Assembly (NCBI GenBank): GCA_938030705.1
Contig: CALHIR010000063.1
Location: 1 to 39,138, forward strand
Length of the DNA: 39,138 bases
Direction: 5' to 3'
Source of the DNA: Candidatus Poseidoniaceae archaeon
GTDB lineage: Archaea > Thermoplasmatota > Poseidoniia > Poseidoniales > Poseidoniaceae
Every line of letters starts with the position of its first letter. The first letter of the stretch is position 1. A program made the translations under genes and the position numbers. A model generated the notes under the pieces. The model made no database searches. It saw only the letters and a program-made list of their open reading frames with translations, and was not told where the DNA came from. This document shows, piece by piece, positions 1 to 9,449 of this stretch.

Positions 1-912
<912 letters not shown>

Positions 913-1245
913 TCTCTTGTTTCGATCCTTGGGCTACTTGTCGCATTGATTTGATTTTGCTGACCTAAAATTGATTGGCGAGAGAATAATGCACTTGAGC
1001 TTCTTGCACAAATACGTCATAATCTCGATCACCTACCTGACCCCAAAACCCGCTAAGGTCTGTTTGGGATCGCATTCGCTTCGGCTTTGCATCAGGGAGG
1101 ATGGAGGCGGTCATTGTCCGGAGACTCTGCCCCCAACGCCGTTCCCAGACGACGCAAGCAACCAAGCCACATACACACCCTATATCAACATAACCGCCGG
1201 AAAATGGGCCGTAAAATGAGGCACTGCGAGCCGAAGCATGGTAAT
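913..1245. other. intergenic region: 16S leader and promoter
   Basis: This stretch of about 330 bases lies between the 16S 5' end and the stop codon of the next gene. No convincing protein gene is present: a 103-codon open frame on the minus strand overlaps the neighbouring coding end, has no good ribosome site and no recognisable content. It should hold the rRNA promoter and the pre-rRNA leader. The matching 3' flank needed to draw the 16S processing stem lies outside the window. Confidence 0.6.
1178..1187 (-). promoter_or_regulatory. possible TATA element of the 16S transcription unit
   Basis: On the minus strand the text reads TTGATATAGGG, the best TATA-like element between the upstream gene and the 16S gene. 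It would place transcription start near 1155 and give a pre-rRNA leader of about 240 bases. A weaker AT-rich site (GATTATGACGTATTTG) lies closer, around 1010-1025. Choice between them is a guess from sequence alone. Confidence 0.3.
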
Positions 1246-2892
1246 TCACGGCTTTTCGGCTCCATCGAAGGACCAAAAGGAGCCCGTTGGAGCGTCGTCC
1301 TCCTGACCGAAACCGATTGGCGAGGCCACATCCACGTCCTTTTCCTCTGAAGCAGAGGTGAAGGCATAGGAGGCATCCTCCACGGACTTGGAAAGATTCT
1401 TTCCAACCTTCTCTTGTGTTCTTTCCCCCTGGTATCGCAGCGCCAAGACATGGTCAAGAAGGCGCTGAGCGTCCTCCGTTGAACGCACGGCGGTCAAACC
1501 GGCCCCTTCGTAAAGGGGGCGACGATAAACCTCCTTGAGCGGGCGGTTCCCGTGGGGTTCCAGCATGAATTCGGGGTCATGCTCGGCTTGAGGGTACTTC
1601 GTGATGAAATCCGGGTCGGATTCGTAGTACCATCCGATGATGAAATTCGCCGTGTCGTCGTTCCACTGAGCGACACCGCCGTTGTAATCTGCGAGGTAGT
1701 CCAACGTGGGCCGCGCATACAGCGCAGCTTGTTCATCACGCCAGGTATCCTGCCCGGCTTGAAACTCAAGACCCATGGCAGCCATAAAATCGGTGATGAC
1801 TTGGCCGTGAACGTTGATGTCGCCCCCGTCTTCGAAAAACAGGAGCATCTGTTGGTGCTGCCCGTATCTGATGACAATGTTCAGTCCGGGATGATGGGTC
1901 GTCCAATGTTGAGCGGGCGAGTCTTCCGTCGCCGCCGTGCTGTGCTGCTTTTGACGCACGCTTCGAACCACGGCCGTGGCTGAGAAGTCAACGCCCCTCC
2001 ACGTTTGTGAGAACGAAGGAAAACGGCCGCTACGCCTTCTCGTGATGGTGTTGCCTTGCCGGTTGATGACGAAGACACGAGGTCGCTGATCCGCTGCAAA
2101 CAGGAACAGGAGCGTGATGGGAACGGTGCAAAACAGCGTTCCCAAAGTGAATTGTTCTCCTTCAGCCCCCCATTCGGCTCGGTCCTGCTCAATGTAGCGT
2201 ATGCTGATGTATTGGCGCTCCATGTGGGCGCTTTCGGAGGTCTTGTGTGCGTACAGGAAAGACGACATGGCTCCTACATCGTCCGCTTCATACATCCACA
2301 CGTCTTCGTAAGGGTGGGCCCCCTCTTCGTACACTCGGTCCTCTTGACCTTCCACCGAGGACCCGCACCAATCAGGGTACTCGAACGCGTCGTCAATGTC
2401 CGCCGGCACCCAATCTTCGGGGAGGGCAAATTCAGGAACATATCGGACACAAGAGTATCGCTCATCCTCCACGAAACCGTAAACGATGGAGTCGCCAACG
2501 TCTTCCCAACGGTATTCTTCCGTGTAGGTGTAGCCGGTTTCCCGATCTTCGGTGCGTTCTCTGATGTGCTGGTCTTCGCTCACTTCAAGTGAATCAAAGC
2601 CTCTCCCGATAGGCCCGGGATAGCAATACGGAGGGTTGCCGCCAATGGTCACTTCAGTCTGCCAATCCCAACACCCTGAAACAGTGGATGAATCATCAGC
2701 GGATTGGACTTCGTTGTAAATGCCAACGCTGAACAGTGCCACGATGGAAGCCAGCACGAGGAAAAACACGGTGCCAACCACGCGAAGGACCATGCTCTTG
2801 GATTGCTCGAGACGGGTGCCGTGCTGGTCCGAGACCATCTTGTAAGCCCCGGGCCTTTTCTTGACCCAAACGACTGGATTTCCACCCACCAT
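1246..2892 (-). CDS. two-helix membrane protein of unknown function, paralogue of its neighbour
   Basis: I do not recognise a named family. The start at 2892 (548 residues) is chosen because GGGGTG and GAGGTG precede it; a longer frame begins at 2943 and overlaps the upstream gene by 19 bases. One hydrophobic helix lies at about residues 35-58, followed by a roughly 190-residue segment rich in acidic and aromatic residues with several cysteines (probably outside the cell), a second helix at about 248-267, and a C-terminal part of about 280 residues, probably cytoplasmic. The last residues include GSFWSFDGAEKP. The upstream gene has the same plan and a GSFWS end, so the two look like an old tandem duplication. 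They follow secY closely and may be read through from the ribosomal operon. Confidence 0.75.
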   Translation of the reverse strand: MVGGNPVVWVKKRPGAYKMVSDQHGTRLEQSKSMVLRVVGTVFFLVLASIVALFSVGIYNEVQSADDSSTVSGCWDWQTEVTIGGNPPYCYPGPIGRGFDSLEVSEDQHIRERTEDRETGYTYTEEYRWEDVGDSIVYGFVEDERYSCVRYVPEFALPEDWVPADIDDAFEYPDWCGSSVEGQEDRVYEEGAHPYEDVWMYEADDVGAMSSFLYAHKTSESAHMERQYISIRYIEQDRAEWGAEGEQFTLGTLFCTVPITLLFLFAADQRPRVFVINRQGNTITRRRSGRFPSFSQTWRGVDFSATAVVRSVRQKQHSTAATEDSPAQHWTTHHPGLNIVIRYGQHQQMLLFFEDGGDINVHGQVITDFMAAMGLEFQAGQDTWRDEQAALYARPTLDYLADYNGGVAQWNDDTANFIIGWYYESDPDFITKYPQAEHDPEFMLEPHGNRPLKEVYRRPLYEGAGLTAVRSTEDAQRLLDHVLALRYQGERTQEKVGKNLSKSVEDASYAFTSASEEKDVDVASPIGFGQEDDAPTGSFWSFDGAEKP

Positions 2893-2924
2893 GCACCTCA
2901 CACCCCTGCAAACCTCTTGAGAGT

Positions 2925-4178
2925 TCAGCCAATGTTTGACCAAAACGAGCCGTTCTCAAGGTCAACATCGTGTTCTTGAGAACCCGCTGTTTCGGGCGTG
3001 GGGGAAAGGGGAAGATGTTCCTCTCCGTCACTCTCTGTTTTGGTGAGGGATGCTTGGTCCATTACTCCGACCTCATCCTCTATGCGATGAACGGCCTTGA
3101 TGCCCACTGCTTGAGCCAAAGCCATGAGGAAAGGGTCGCTGTGTACGTCAAGTTTGGACCCAATGAAGAACACCAACTGTTGTTCAGCCCCCCCGACATG
3201 AACACTTAGGAGGTCGCCAGCCTCTGTGGAATAGTAGCCACCATCATCGTCGTCACCATACCAAATCTCCTTTGTTGTTCGTTTGACGTTCATCGTGTTC
3301 AGTTCAACATCCTCCCAACTCCATCCCGAGAAGGTGGTTCCTGCAAACGCTTTATGCCAGTGCAGTGCATTTGAAGGCCGATTGAAGGTCAGTCGAAACG
3401 GACGGAAGTCATCAACGCCACGGAGCATGAACACCCCCATGGCCGTGAAAAAGAATGGCATCAGCACCCCCAGCAAGCCATCGTTTGAATCAACGAGATA
3501 ACTCTGTTCAGTCACCGTGGCGTTGGTATATTCAAGAATAGACATTTCGCCGTAATCCGAGTCAAAGACCCGATACAGACGTTCCCCCCCGAAAGGTGCG
3601 GTGTCGGTTGGTGCGAAGTCCTCGTCGGCCCCAAGGCCAACATTGTTGCACCATGATGGTTGAGTTTCCCACAGATACGGGTACGTCAAGTCATCTGTTG
3701 ACCAGTTGGTAGGCAATTCAGTGGCTCGAAGATAAAAATCGCAAGTTGCATAACCATCGTCATAAATTTCTGCAATCACGAGGTAATCACCCTGCGAAGA
3801 CCAACGAAAGTGGGTGACCGCTTCTCCGTTGGAAAAACGGAAGCGGTCTTCAGAGGTTTCAAGCTCTCGATACGTTCGAGTGGCTTCATAATCTTGGCAG
3901 TAGGCCGTTCCATCACCGGAAAACAATGGTTCTTCATCAGAGAAGGTGCATGGTTCGTCGTCCACAATCAACCACTGGTAGGCGCCTACAGCAGACGTCC
4001 CGAGACCAACAACAATGAAGACCAAGGCAAAGGCAATGAACGGTAAGAAGAACAGGGCATCGCCCCATGCAAACTTACTGGTTTTGATAATGACATCGTC
4101 ATTCTGCACCTCTACGACCAATTCGCTCGAGCTGTCGACTTGGAAAAGGACGCCTACGGGCTGTCGCCGCTTGAACAT
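2925..4178 (-). CDS. two-helix membrane protein of unknown function, paralogue of its neighbour
   Basis: This 417-residue protein has one hydrophobic segment at about 41-63, an acidic, aromatic, cysteine-containing segment of about 170 residues, a second helix at about 234-253 and a C-terminal region ending NGSFWSNIG. Shared landmarks with the downstream protein are an LPxxW motif before a P-x-W-C motif in the outer segment (here LPTNW and PSWC) and the terminal GSFWS. The ATG at 4178 has GGGG seven bases upstream. It starts 33 bases after the secY stop, so it may be co-transcribed with secY. No enzymatic motif is visible; an envelope or sensor role is only inference. Confidence 0.75.
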   Translation of the reverse strand: MFKRRQPVGVLFQVDSSSELVVEVQNDDVIIKTSKFAWGDALFFLPFIAFALVFIVVGLGTSAVGAYQWLIVDDEPCTFSDEEPLFSGDGTAYCQDYEATRTYRELETSEDRFRFSNGEAVTHFRWSSQGDYLVIAEIYDDGYATCDFYLRATELPTNWSTDDLTYPYLWETQPSWCNNVGLGADEDFAPTDTAPFGGERLYRVFDSDYGEMSILEYTNATVTEQSYLVDSNDGLLGVLMPFFFTAMGVFMLRGVDDFRPFRLTFNRPSNALHWHKAFAGTTFSGWSWEDVELNTMNVKRTTKEIWYGDDDDGGYYSTEAGDLLSVHVGGAEQQLVFFIGSKLDVHSDPFLMALAQAVGIKAVHRIEDEVGVMDQASLTKTESDGEEHLPLSPTPETAGSQEHDVDLENGSFWSNIG

Positions 4179-4211
4179 AGACAGAGCCCCGCTCTGCTCC
4201 TACATGAAGGA

Positions 4212-6143
4212 TTACTCTGCACCGAAGAACTGACGAATCATTGGATGCATTTCCATGGCCTGTTCCTTCTGGATCTGCTCATATGTACGCAGGATAATTC
4301 CGACGGCCAGCAGCAGACCAGTACCGGTCGCATTCCCCACTGTACCGAGCAAGTCAGCACCTGCAGCAAGCAGACCGACAAACGCACCAGAGAAGTAAGT
4401 GACCGGCGGGATATAGTTCTCGAGGATTTTCTCCAAAACCTTGGGGTTCTTTCGGAAACCGGGAATCTGCATGCCCGTGCGCTCAATTTGTTTGGCGACG
4501 TCCTTGGTACCCATGTTGGTGGTGTCAATCCAAAACTTCGCGAAAACCATTGAACCGACCGTCATCAGAGCCACATAGAAAATCACGTGGACCATGATTT
4601 GTGTTAGCGAATGGCCAAACACGTCGCCTTGCTGATTGAGCAGTGGAATCAACCAGTCGTTCACGCCGTTCACCATGCTCGCATACCATGCAAATCCTCC
4701 TGAGGCGGTGGTTTGACCCGGTTCATAGGTCCCGATGAAGGCCGATGCCGACATCCAACCGTTCTGTCCAAGAATCGGTGTTTGACTCAGCGTCGGATGG
4801 CTCCAGAACAGGAGCGTGAACATGTTGATGTTCGCAAGCAAAGCAGCCATCAAAATGACCGGAATGTTCGAGGCGTAAACCAGACGAATCGGGTATTTTC
4901 CACGGTGGCCACGGACTTTCCCGTGGGTCAGTGGCAATTCCAGTTTACTGGATTCTGCGTAGGCCACGACCAAAAACACGATGATCGATGAAACCAAAGC
5001 TGCTACCGGATTGACGTGGGTGAGCAACATGATCTCGAAACCGTTCGCTTGAATCATCTCGTAGTTGGTGGATTCTCTGAACATGTAGAAAATCATCGGC
5101 AATGTACCCGAAGGTGGGTTTTGGATGGAGTAAGGTGCACCGGTGGTGGTCGCCAGTGGAGAGAGGGTTCCCACGAAAGTGGATTGCGCCACACCTGCAG
5201 CGATGAACAACGAGATACCGGACCCGATACCCCATTTGCTGACAAGTTCGTCAAGCAGGAACACCAGGTAGGAACCGGCAAAGAGTTGCGCCACAATGAC
5301 GAAGTTGGCCCAACCCAAGCCGTAGGCGTCGATAAGCCACTCACTTGGGTCAAGGAAACCGTAGGTCTGTGGAATGGACTCGATGGGAATCATGATGAGA
5401 ACCAAAAGTTTCTGCACACCTTGGTACATGGCTTTGTCCTCGGAGTTGCTCAAGTCCAGACGAATGATCTTGGCACCAGCAAACAATTGCATGATAATCG
5501 AACCCGTAACGATTGGACCGATACCCAAGTGCATGATGGTACCCGAGGCACCGGCCATGATGGACCGGAATCCACTGAACAAGTCAAGGGCTTGGCCGGA
5601 AAGACCGAACAGCATGACGTTGGTCATGCCGAAGTAAATGATGAGAACAAACGTGGTGGTCCACATTTTCTCGTTGAAGCGAACGTGTCGCTCGGGCTTG
5701 GTGATGGTTGGATAGACATCCACGAAGCGGCTGAGGGCGTAGAGACGACTGCTCTGGTCGCCGCTCCACATGAAACAGGTCAAAATAGCCGCCGCAGCGA
5801 AGCCCAGAAGGATGATACCAACGAGGAAAAAGCCAACCCCCTCGTCATAGCCGCCCCAAGCACCTGGTCGTACGTACCAAACAGCGATGGAGAGGAAAGC
5901 AAGCCAACCCGTGAGTTTACCATAACGGCCTACAAAGGGCATGTCTTTGAGTCCAGGAGGGAGATCTCGTTGGAAACACAGCATGCAGTAGCCGAGATAG
6001 AACACTGAGAACACCAATCCGAAGACGGCAGCGTCCCGGGCTTGACCGGTCCCCGACAGTTCATCGGACTGCCAGTAAATCAAAAGGGCATAGTACAAGA
6101 CACCGGTCAGTGCGATGGCCCAGGGGATTGGCTTGTGCTTCAT
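4212..6143 (-). CDS. secY: protein translocase subunit SecY with extra N-terminal membrane domain
   Basis: SecY is the channel of the Sec translocon. The recognisable SecY core begins near residue 137 (a conserved Y-P-T-I-T-K-P-E stretch, then the first core helix) and continues to the end with the usual ten-helix pattern, including a plug/TM2 region near 197-225 and the KVRG-KYPIRLVYASNIPVIL stretch of the cytosolic loop. Ahead of it are about 136 residues with four further hydrophobic segments (about 7-24, 38-57, 77-92 and 103-126). The whole is 643 residues, while most archaeal SecY are about 430-500. The ATG at 6143 has AGGTGA at proper distance, and no internal Met near 137 has a comparable site, so the extension looks translated. 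It ends the ribosomal operon, 19 bases behind L15. Confidence 0.95.
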   Translation of the reverse strand: MKHKPIPWAIALTGVLYYALLIYWQSDELSGTGQARDAAVFGLVFSVFYLGYCMLCFQRDLPPGLKDMPFVGRYGKLTGWLAFLSIAVWYVRPGAWGGYDEGVGFFLVGIILLGFAAAAILTCFMWSGDQSSRLYALSRFVDVYPTITKPERHVRFNEKMWTTTFVLIIYFGMTNVMLFGLSGQALDLFSGFRSIMAGASGTIMHLGIGPIVTGSIIMQLFAGAKIIRLDLSNSEDKAMYQGVQKLLVLIMIPIESIPQTYGFLDPSEWLIDAYGLGWANFVIVAQLFAGSYLVFLLDELVSKWGIGSGISLFIAAGVAQSTFVGTLSPLATTTGAPYSIQNPPSGTLPMIFYMFRESTNYEMIQANGFEIMLLTHVNPVAALVSSIIVFLVVAYAESSKLELPLTHGKVRGHRGKYPIRLVYASNIPVILMAALLANINMFTLLFWSHPTLSQTPILGQNGWMSASAFIGTYEPGQTTASGGFAWYASMVNGVNDWLIPLLNQQGDVFGHSLTQIMVHVIFYVALMTVGSMVFAKFWIDTTNMGTKDVAKQIERTGMQIPGFRKNPKVLEKILENYIPPVTYFSGAFVGLLAAGADLLGTVGNATGTGLLLAVGIILRTYEQIQKEQAMEMHPMIRQFFGAE

Positions 6144-6162
6144 CGTGAATCACCTGTGAAGT

Positions 6163-6591
6163 TCACTCTTCTTCCCATTCGTCGTCCCAGTCATCGTCTC
6201 CACCGGACTCGATGGAACCACCAGCAGCAGCAACCTTTTCGGCGGCTCGTGCGCTGACTTCGTCGACGATGACGGTCAAAGCCTTGCGGAGTTGGCCGCT
6301 CCCGAGGAGCTTATCGATGCCTTTCTCGGTCAAGTTCACCGTATCGGCGCCATTGGCCATCTCTTCGAGTTGACCGACGTTGGCGGTCACGTAGACCGTG
6401 CGAAGCGAAGGGTGTCGGTTGAAACCGTGCATGCCCCAATGATTGGGCATGTACTTGATTCGAGTCATGACACGATGCTTGTTCATACCTGCGTTTCCAC
6501 GGCCACCACGCTTTCCTGCGCCACGACCGGCTTTCTTTCCACGACCGTGGTATCGGTTGCGTCCACGATGTTTGTTTGCTTTTGTACCCAT
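6163..6591 (-). CDS. rpl15: 50S ribosomal protein L15 (uL15)
   Basis: This is the large-subunit protein uL15. The basic, glycine-rich N-terminus (HRGRNRYHGRGKKAGRGAGKRGG) and the position just before secY are diagnostic. A GTG at 6600 opens the same frame, but it is part of the GAGGTG ribosome site. The second of two adjacent ATGs, at 6591, is six bases from that site and is preferred, giving 142 residues. The C-terminus is unusual: after the conserved core comes a very acidic tail with tryptophans (ESGGDDDWDDEWEEE), similar in style to the acidic stretch in L32e of this operon. It starts ten bases behind the L30 stop. Confidence 0.96.
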   Translation of the reverse strand: MGTKANKHRGRNRYHGRGKKAGRGAGKRGGRGNAGMNKHRVMTRIKYMPNHWGMHGFNRHPSLRTVYVTANVGQLEEMANGADTVNLTEKGIDKLLGSGQLRKALTVIVDEVSARAAEKVAAAGGSIESGGDDDWDDEWEEE

Positions 6592-6601
6592 CATCTTCAC
6601 C

Positions 6602-7072
6602 TCAAATCATACGGTCGACAAGGTCGCCAATGGCATTGCCACGGGAGCCGAGGGCTCCACCAACGACGAAACTGCGCTTGATGCCGCCCCATCCCTTCGG
6701 TCCTCGAGGGGGGTGGAGGCGGAAGACGCGCTTCAGTCCTGGAATGTCTTTCACTTGGGCTTCACCGGCCGTGATGGCCTTGGCGAAGTCGCTGATGTTC
6801 TTGTAATCGGTGTGCTCGGCAACGATAGCATCGGTCAAAGGAGCGTTTCCAGCCATTCGACCTCGCTCGGAGAGCATACGCTCGACCATGGCTTCGTCGG
6901 CTTCGCCCCACGTGATGTAGTCCTTGGCCTTCTGAAGCATGCCACGGTATTGTGGGTTGTCAGGAATGATGACCGCATGGTTGACGCGGGTCAGGTTCAT
7001 GTGTCCCATGGTCTCGCGAATGGATCGCTCAACCTTCACATCGCTTCGTGCTCGTACAACAATAAACGTCAT
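6602..7072 (-). CDS. rpl30: 50S ribosomal protein L30 (uL30)
   Basis: 156 residues, the usual length of the archaeal/eukaryotic L30/L7 type. The N-terminal ferredoxin-like fold begins MTFIVVRARSDVKVERSI, followed by the LTRVNHAVIIPDNPQYRGML stretch typical of the family, and the C-terminal FRLHPPRGPKG segment. Its ATG overlaps the S5 stop as ATGA, a four-base overlap that implies coupled translation. It lies between S5 and L15, as in other archaea. Confidence 0.96.
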   Translation of the reverse strand: MTFIVVRARSDVKVERSIRETMGHMNLTRVNHAVIIPDNPQYRGMLQKAKDYITWGEADEAMVERMLSERGRMAGNAPLTDAIVAEHTDYKNISDFAKAITAGEAQVKDIPGLKRVFRLHPPRGPKGWGGIKRSFVVGGALGSRGNAIGDLVDRMI

Positions 7073-7836
7073 GCCTTTTTCCTCCCGGTGTGGATGTAGA
7101 GATTTTCACGCTGGGCGTTGGACACTCGGGTCGTGTTGATGTTCTTCAACGCATTGAAGGTCGCTGCGGCGTAATTGATGGTTGTGCGAGTCTGACCTTT
7201 GGTTCGGGACAGCACGTCCTCAATACCGGCGAGTTGCAGGACGCTCTTTCCGGTTTGACCGATGACCAAGCCCTTCCCCTTTGCAGCGGGCATGAGCGTG
7301 ACACGTGTTGATGCTGCGCGGCCGTTGACCTTGAACGGCACGGTGTTGCCGGGGCCGGGCGATGATTCCCATGAACCGTTTCCACGTTGGACTGAAATGA
7401 GGTTCAGTTTGGCAGCCGTGATGGCCTTGCGGATAGCGGTAGCGACTTCCTTGGCTTTGGCCATGCCGAGCCCGACATAGCCGTCTTTGTTGCCCACGCA
7501 GGCCATGACGTTGAAGCGAACACGACGACCGCTGTCGGTCATACGTTGAACCATGTTCACGTCGATAACCTCGTCCTCAAGATCGGGGATCAGAGCATCC
7601 ACAATTTCGACTTCCCGAATCGGCAGGCCGGAAGCCAGAGCGGCTTCGTAAGTGATGATCTTTCCAGCCATAACGGCTGCACCCAATCGGGTTCGTGGCT
7701 CCCACTTTCGCAAATTTGCGATGGGGTCGTCTTGGTTGCGTCGTCGGCGTCGAGGGTCTGGCTTTTCTTCGGTGTCTTCCGGAGCATAGGCTTGAAGCAA
7801 ACCGGGTGCCATGGTTGGAGTGTGTTCTTCGGTCAT
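7069..7836 (-). CDS. rps5: 30S ribosomal protein S5 (uS5)
   Basis: Small-subunit protein uS5, which shapes the mRNA entry and decoding area. At 255 residues it is slightly longer than many archaeal S5 because of an N-terminal segment of about 45 residues rich in acidic then arginine residues. The double-stranded-RNA-binding part (RVRFNVMACVGNKDGYVGLG) and the C-terminal domain (VNGRAASTRVTLMPAAKGKGL) are clear. The start codon overlaps the L18 stop by one base (TGATG), with a GGGGG-containing ribosome site inside the end of L18. It overlaps L30 by four bases. Confidence 0.97.
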   Translation of the reverse strand: MTEEHTPTMAPGLLQAYAPEDTEEKPDPRRRRRNQDDPIANLRKWEPRTRLGAAVMAGKIITYEAALASGLPIREVEIVDALIPDLEDEVIDVNMVQRMTDSGRRVRFNVMACVGNKDGYVGLGMAKAKEVATAIRKAITAAKLNLISVQRGNGSWESSPGPGNTVPFKVNGRAASTRVTLMPAAKGKGLVIGQTGKSVLQLAGIEDVLSRTKGQTRTTINYAAATFNALKNINTTRVSNAQRENLYIHTGRKKA

Positions 7837-8348
7837 CAGTAGGCCCCCTCAATGGTGTTCTTGGTGGTTTCAATATCTCCAGCGACGCTGTCGTCGATGT
7901 GAGCGCCGCTCAAGCGGCCCTCATCGGGATAGACGTCTTCGCTGTGTGGAATGTCAAGACCGGCATCACTCATGCCCTTGAGGGCGGCGTAAACACGGCC
8001 ACCTCGGGTGTTGGCGGCCAAACCGATGTCAAGCACGGCCTCGCTGGCACCTGAAGCTACGGCGGCTTTGCCCATGGCAAAACCGACGAGGTAGGACGCT
8101 GGAACTGATTTGAGCGAGCGGTTGCTGGGCCATCCATACTTCTTGACCAGGTCAGAACCGGTGACGGACACCGACACGAGGTCGCCGTCGGCCGCCCAAG
8201 TGACGAGTTGACAGGTGGTACGCGTGTTGGAGACACGGACAACAGCACGAGGCATTTGGCCACGAAGCAACTTCAAACGACGACGGTAGTCGGTCAAGCC
8301 GGACTTTCGTCGGCGGAAAATCGAACGTCGGTTGTTTCCAGCCATCAT
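7836..8348 (-). CDS. rpl18: 50S ribosomal protein L18 (uL18)
   Basis: uL18 binds 5S rRNA in the central protuberance. The N-terminal basic stretch (RRRKSGLTDYRRRLKLLRGQ) matches the archaeal/eukaryotic L18/L5 type, as does the RAVVRVSNTRTTCQLV stretch. Length is 170 residues. Two adjacent ATGs begin the gene; GGAGG lies six bases before the first. The first ATG overlaps the L19e stop by four bases. Confidence 0.96.
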   Translation of the reverse strand: MMAGNNRRSIFRRRKSGLTDYRRRLKLLRGQMPRAVVRVSNTRTTCQLVTWAADGDLVSVSVTGSDLVKKYGWPSNRSLKSVPASYLVGFAMGKAAVASGASEAVLDIGLAANTRGGRVYAALKGMSDAGLDIPHSEDVYPDEGRLSGAHIDDSVAGDIETTKNTIEGAY

Positions 8349-8806
8349 TCATCGCCTCCCTTGAATTCAACGCCCTCGAGCGTCATTTGAGAACGCATGT
8401 GAGCGATGGAACGGTAGGATCCACCCTTGGCCTTGAGGTAGTACCGGCGGTATTGCGAAGGCTCGATGGTCTTGTCTTCGCGGAGTTCCTTCAACACACG
8501 GCGTTGGCTGCGAATGGTTCGCATCCAGCGGTTCTTTCGTGGGTTTCGGGCGTTTGCCGACCCAGCACGTGTTCCTTGTCCCTTGCGTCGTCCCTTTCGC
8601 TTCTGAGCCAAACGGGCTCGCGCACGAACACGAGAGGTGCCCTTGACGGGCTTGGCTCGGATCCAGCCCTCATCGATGAATTCGCGAATGTCGTCGGTTT
8701 GGACGGCGGAAGCAACTTGGTCAACGTAGAGCGGGTTAATCCAGACTCGGTTTTCGCCGCATTTGAGCAGGCGAGCTGCGATTCGCTTTTGATTGGTGAT
8801 TTGCAT
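8345..8806 (-). CDS. rpl19e: 50S ribosomal protein L19e (eL19)
   Basis: eL19 occurs only in archaea and eukaryotes. The opening MQITNQKRIAARLLKCGENR and the very basic middle (ARARLAQKRKGRRKGQGTRAG) are diagnostic, with the long helical C-terminal arm in the last third. The open frame extends one codon to a TTG, but ATG at 8806 is seven bases behind GGAGGG and gives the family's usual N-terminus (153 residues). It overlaps the L32e stop by one base. Confidence 0.96.
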   Translation of the reverse strand: MQITNQKRIAARLLKCGENRVWINPLYVDQVASAVQTDDIREFIDEGWIRAKPVKGTSRVRARARLAQKRKGRRKGQGTRAGSANARNPRKNRWMRTIRSQRRVLKELREDKTIEPSQYRRYYLKAKGGSYRSIAHMRSQMTLEGVEFKGGDE

Positions 8807-9444
8807 CAAACATCCCTCCGTCGGTTCAACACACGAATGCCGAGTTCATCGGCTCGTGCGTAAATGTGCTCTCGCTTGCGTCCACCAACCGAACGGCCCA
8901 CACGGGCTGCTTCGGTTTCAGGGTCAACCGCTTCGAGATCAGCGAGGTTGTGCACCATCACTTCACGGAAGCCGGACGGGTGAAGGAATCGGGCAGCGGC
9001 GACTTTGCCGTGTCCGATTCGGACGAGGGAACCTCGGTATTTGTAATTACGACGCTGCTTGTTGTCCATTCCGTGAGGTGCGCGCCATCCAGAGTGCGAA
9101 AGGCGCTTGTAGCGGAACCATTCGGTTCGGCGGAAGGAAGGCGTCTTCTTCTTTTGTGCTGCACGAAGGGCCAAAGCAGCCTTCATCTCGTCGTCGAGAA
9201 CCGGCTTTTGCTTGACGATGTAGACGTCTTCGCCTTCATCGTCCCAGTCTTCATCGTCGTCCCATGCATCGTCATCGGAAGTCTCCTCAGTCGGAGTTTC
9301 TTCTTCAGCGAGGTCGTCGGCTTGACCGGCTGCTTCGTGCAGGCGGGCCATGAGATCGGATTTCTTTCCAGAAACAGGGAGGCCCATTTCTTTGAGGGCT
9401 TCCTTGAGTTGGGCGACGGTCATTGATTCGTAGTCTTCAGTCAT
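8806..9444 (-). CDS. rpl32e: 50S ribosomal protein L32e (eL32) with N-terminal SAP domain
   Basis: The C-terminal 130 residues are a normal eL32 (FRRTEWFRYKRLSHSGWRAP, then SLVRIGHGKVAAARFLHPSG). The first part is not: residues about 6-40 read TVAQLKEALKEMGLPVSGKK and SDLMARLHEA, a good match to the SAP motif, a helix-extension-helix module known for binding DNA or RNA. A strongly acidic linker with tryptophans (about 46-77) joins the two. Total is 212 residues. The frame opens at a GTG (9453) that belongs to the ribosome site GGAGTG; ATG at 9444 is six bases downstream and is preferred. Some archaeal L32e carry other N-terminal modules, so a fusion is not unprecedented; the SAP identification is by eye. 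Confidence 0.94.
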   Translation of the reverse strand: MTEDYESMTVAQLKEALKEMGLPVSGKKSDLMARLHEAAGQADDLAEEETPTEETSDDDAWDDDEDWDDEGEDVYIVKQKPVLDDEMKAALALRAAQKKKTPSFRRTEWFRYKRLSHSGWRAPHGMDNKQRRNYKYRGSLVRIGHGKVAAARFLHPSGFREVMVHNLADLEAVDPETEAARVGRSVGGRKREHIYARADELGIRVLNRRRDV

Positions 9445-9449
9445 CTCAA

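Noticed and set aside
965-1276. 103-codon open frame on the minus strand between the 16S gene and the first membrane protein
   Set aside because: It overlaps the coding end of the neighbour, has no ribosome site, its product resembles nothing, and the region should be the rRNA leader.
5016-6008. 330-codon open frame on the plus strand
   Set aside because: It lies opposite secY, its composition (His/Asp/Glu/Gly-rich) is that of an antisense frame, and it has no start signals.
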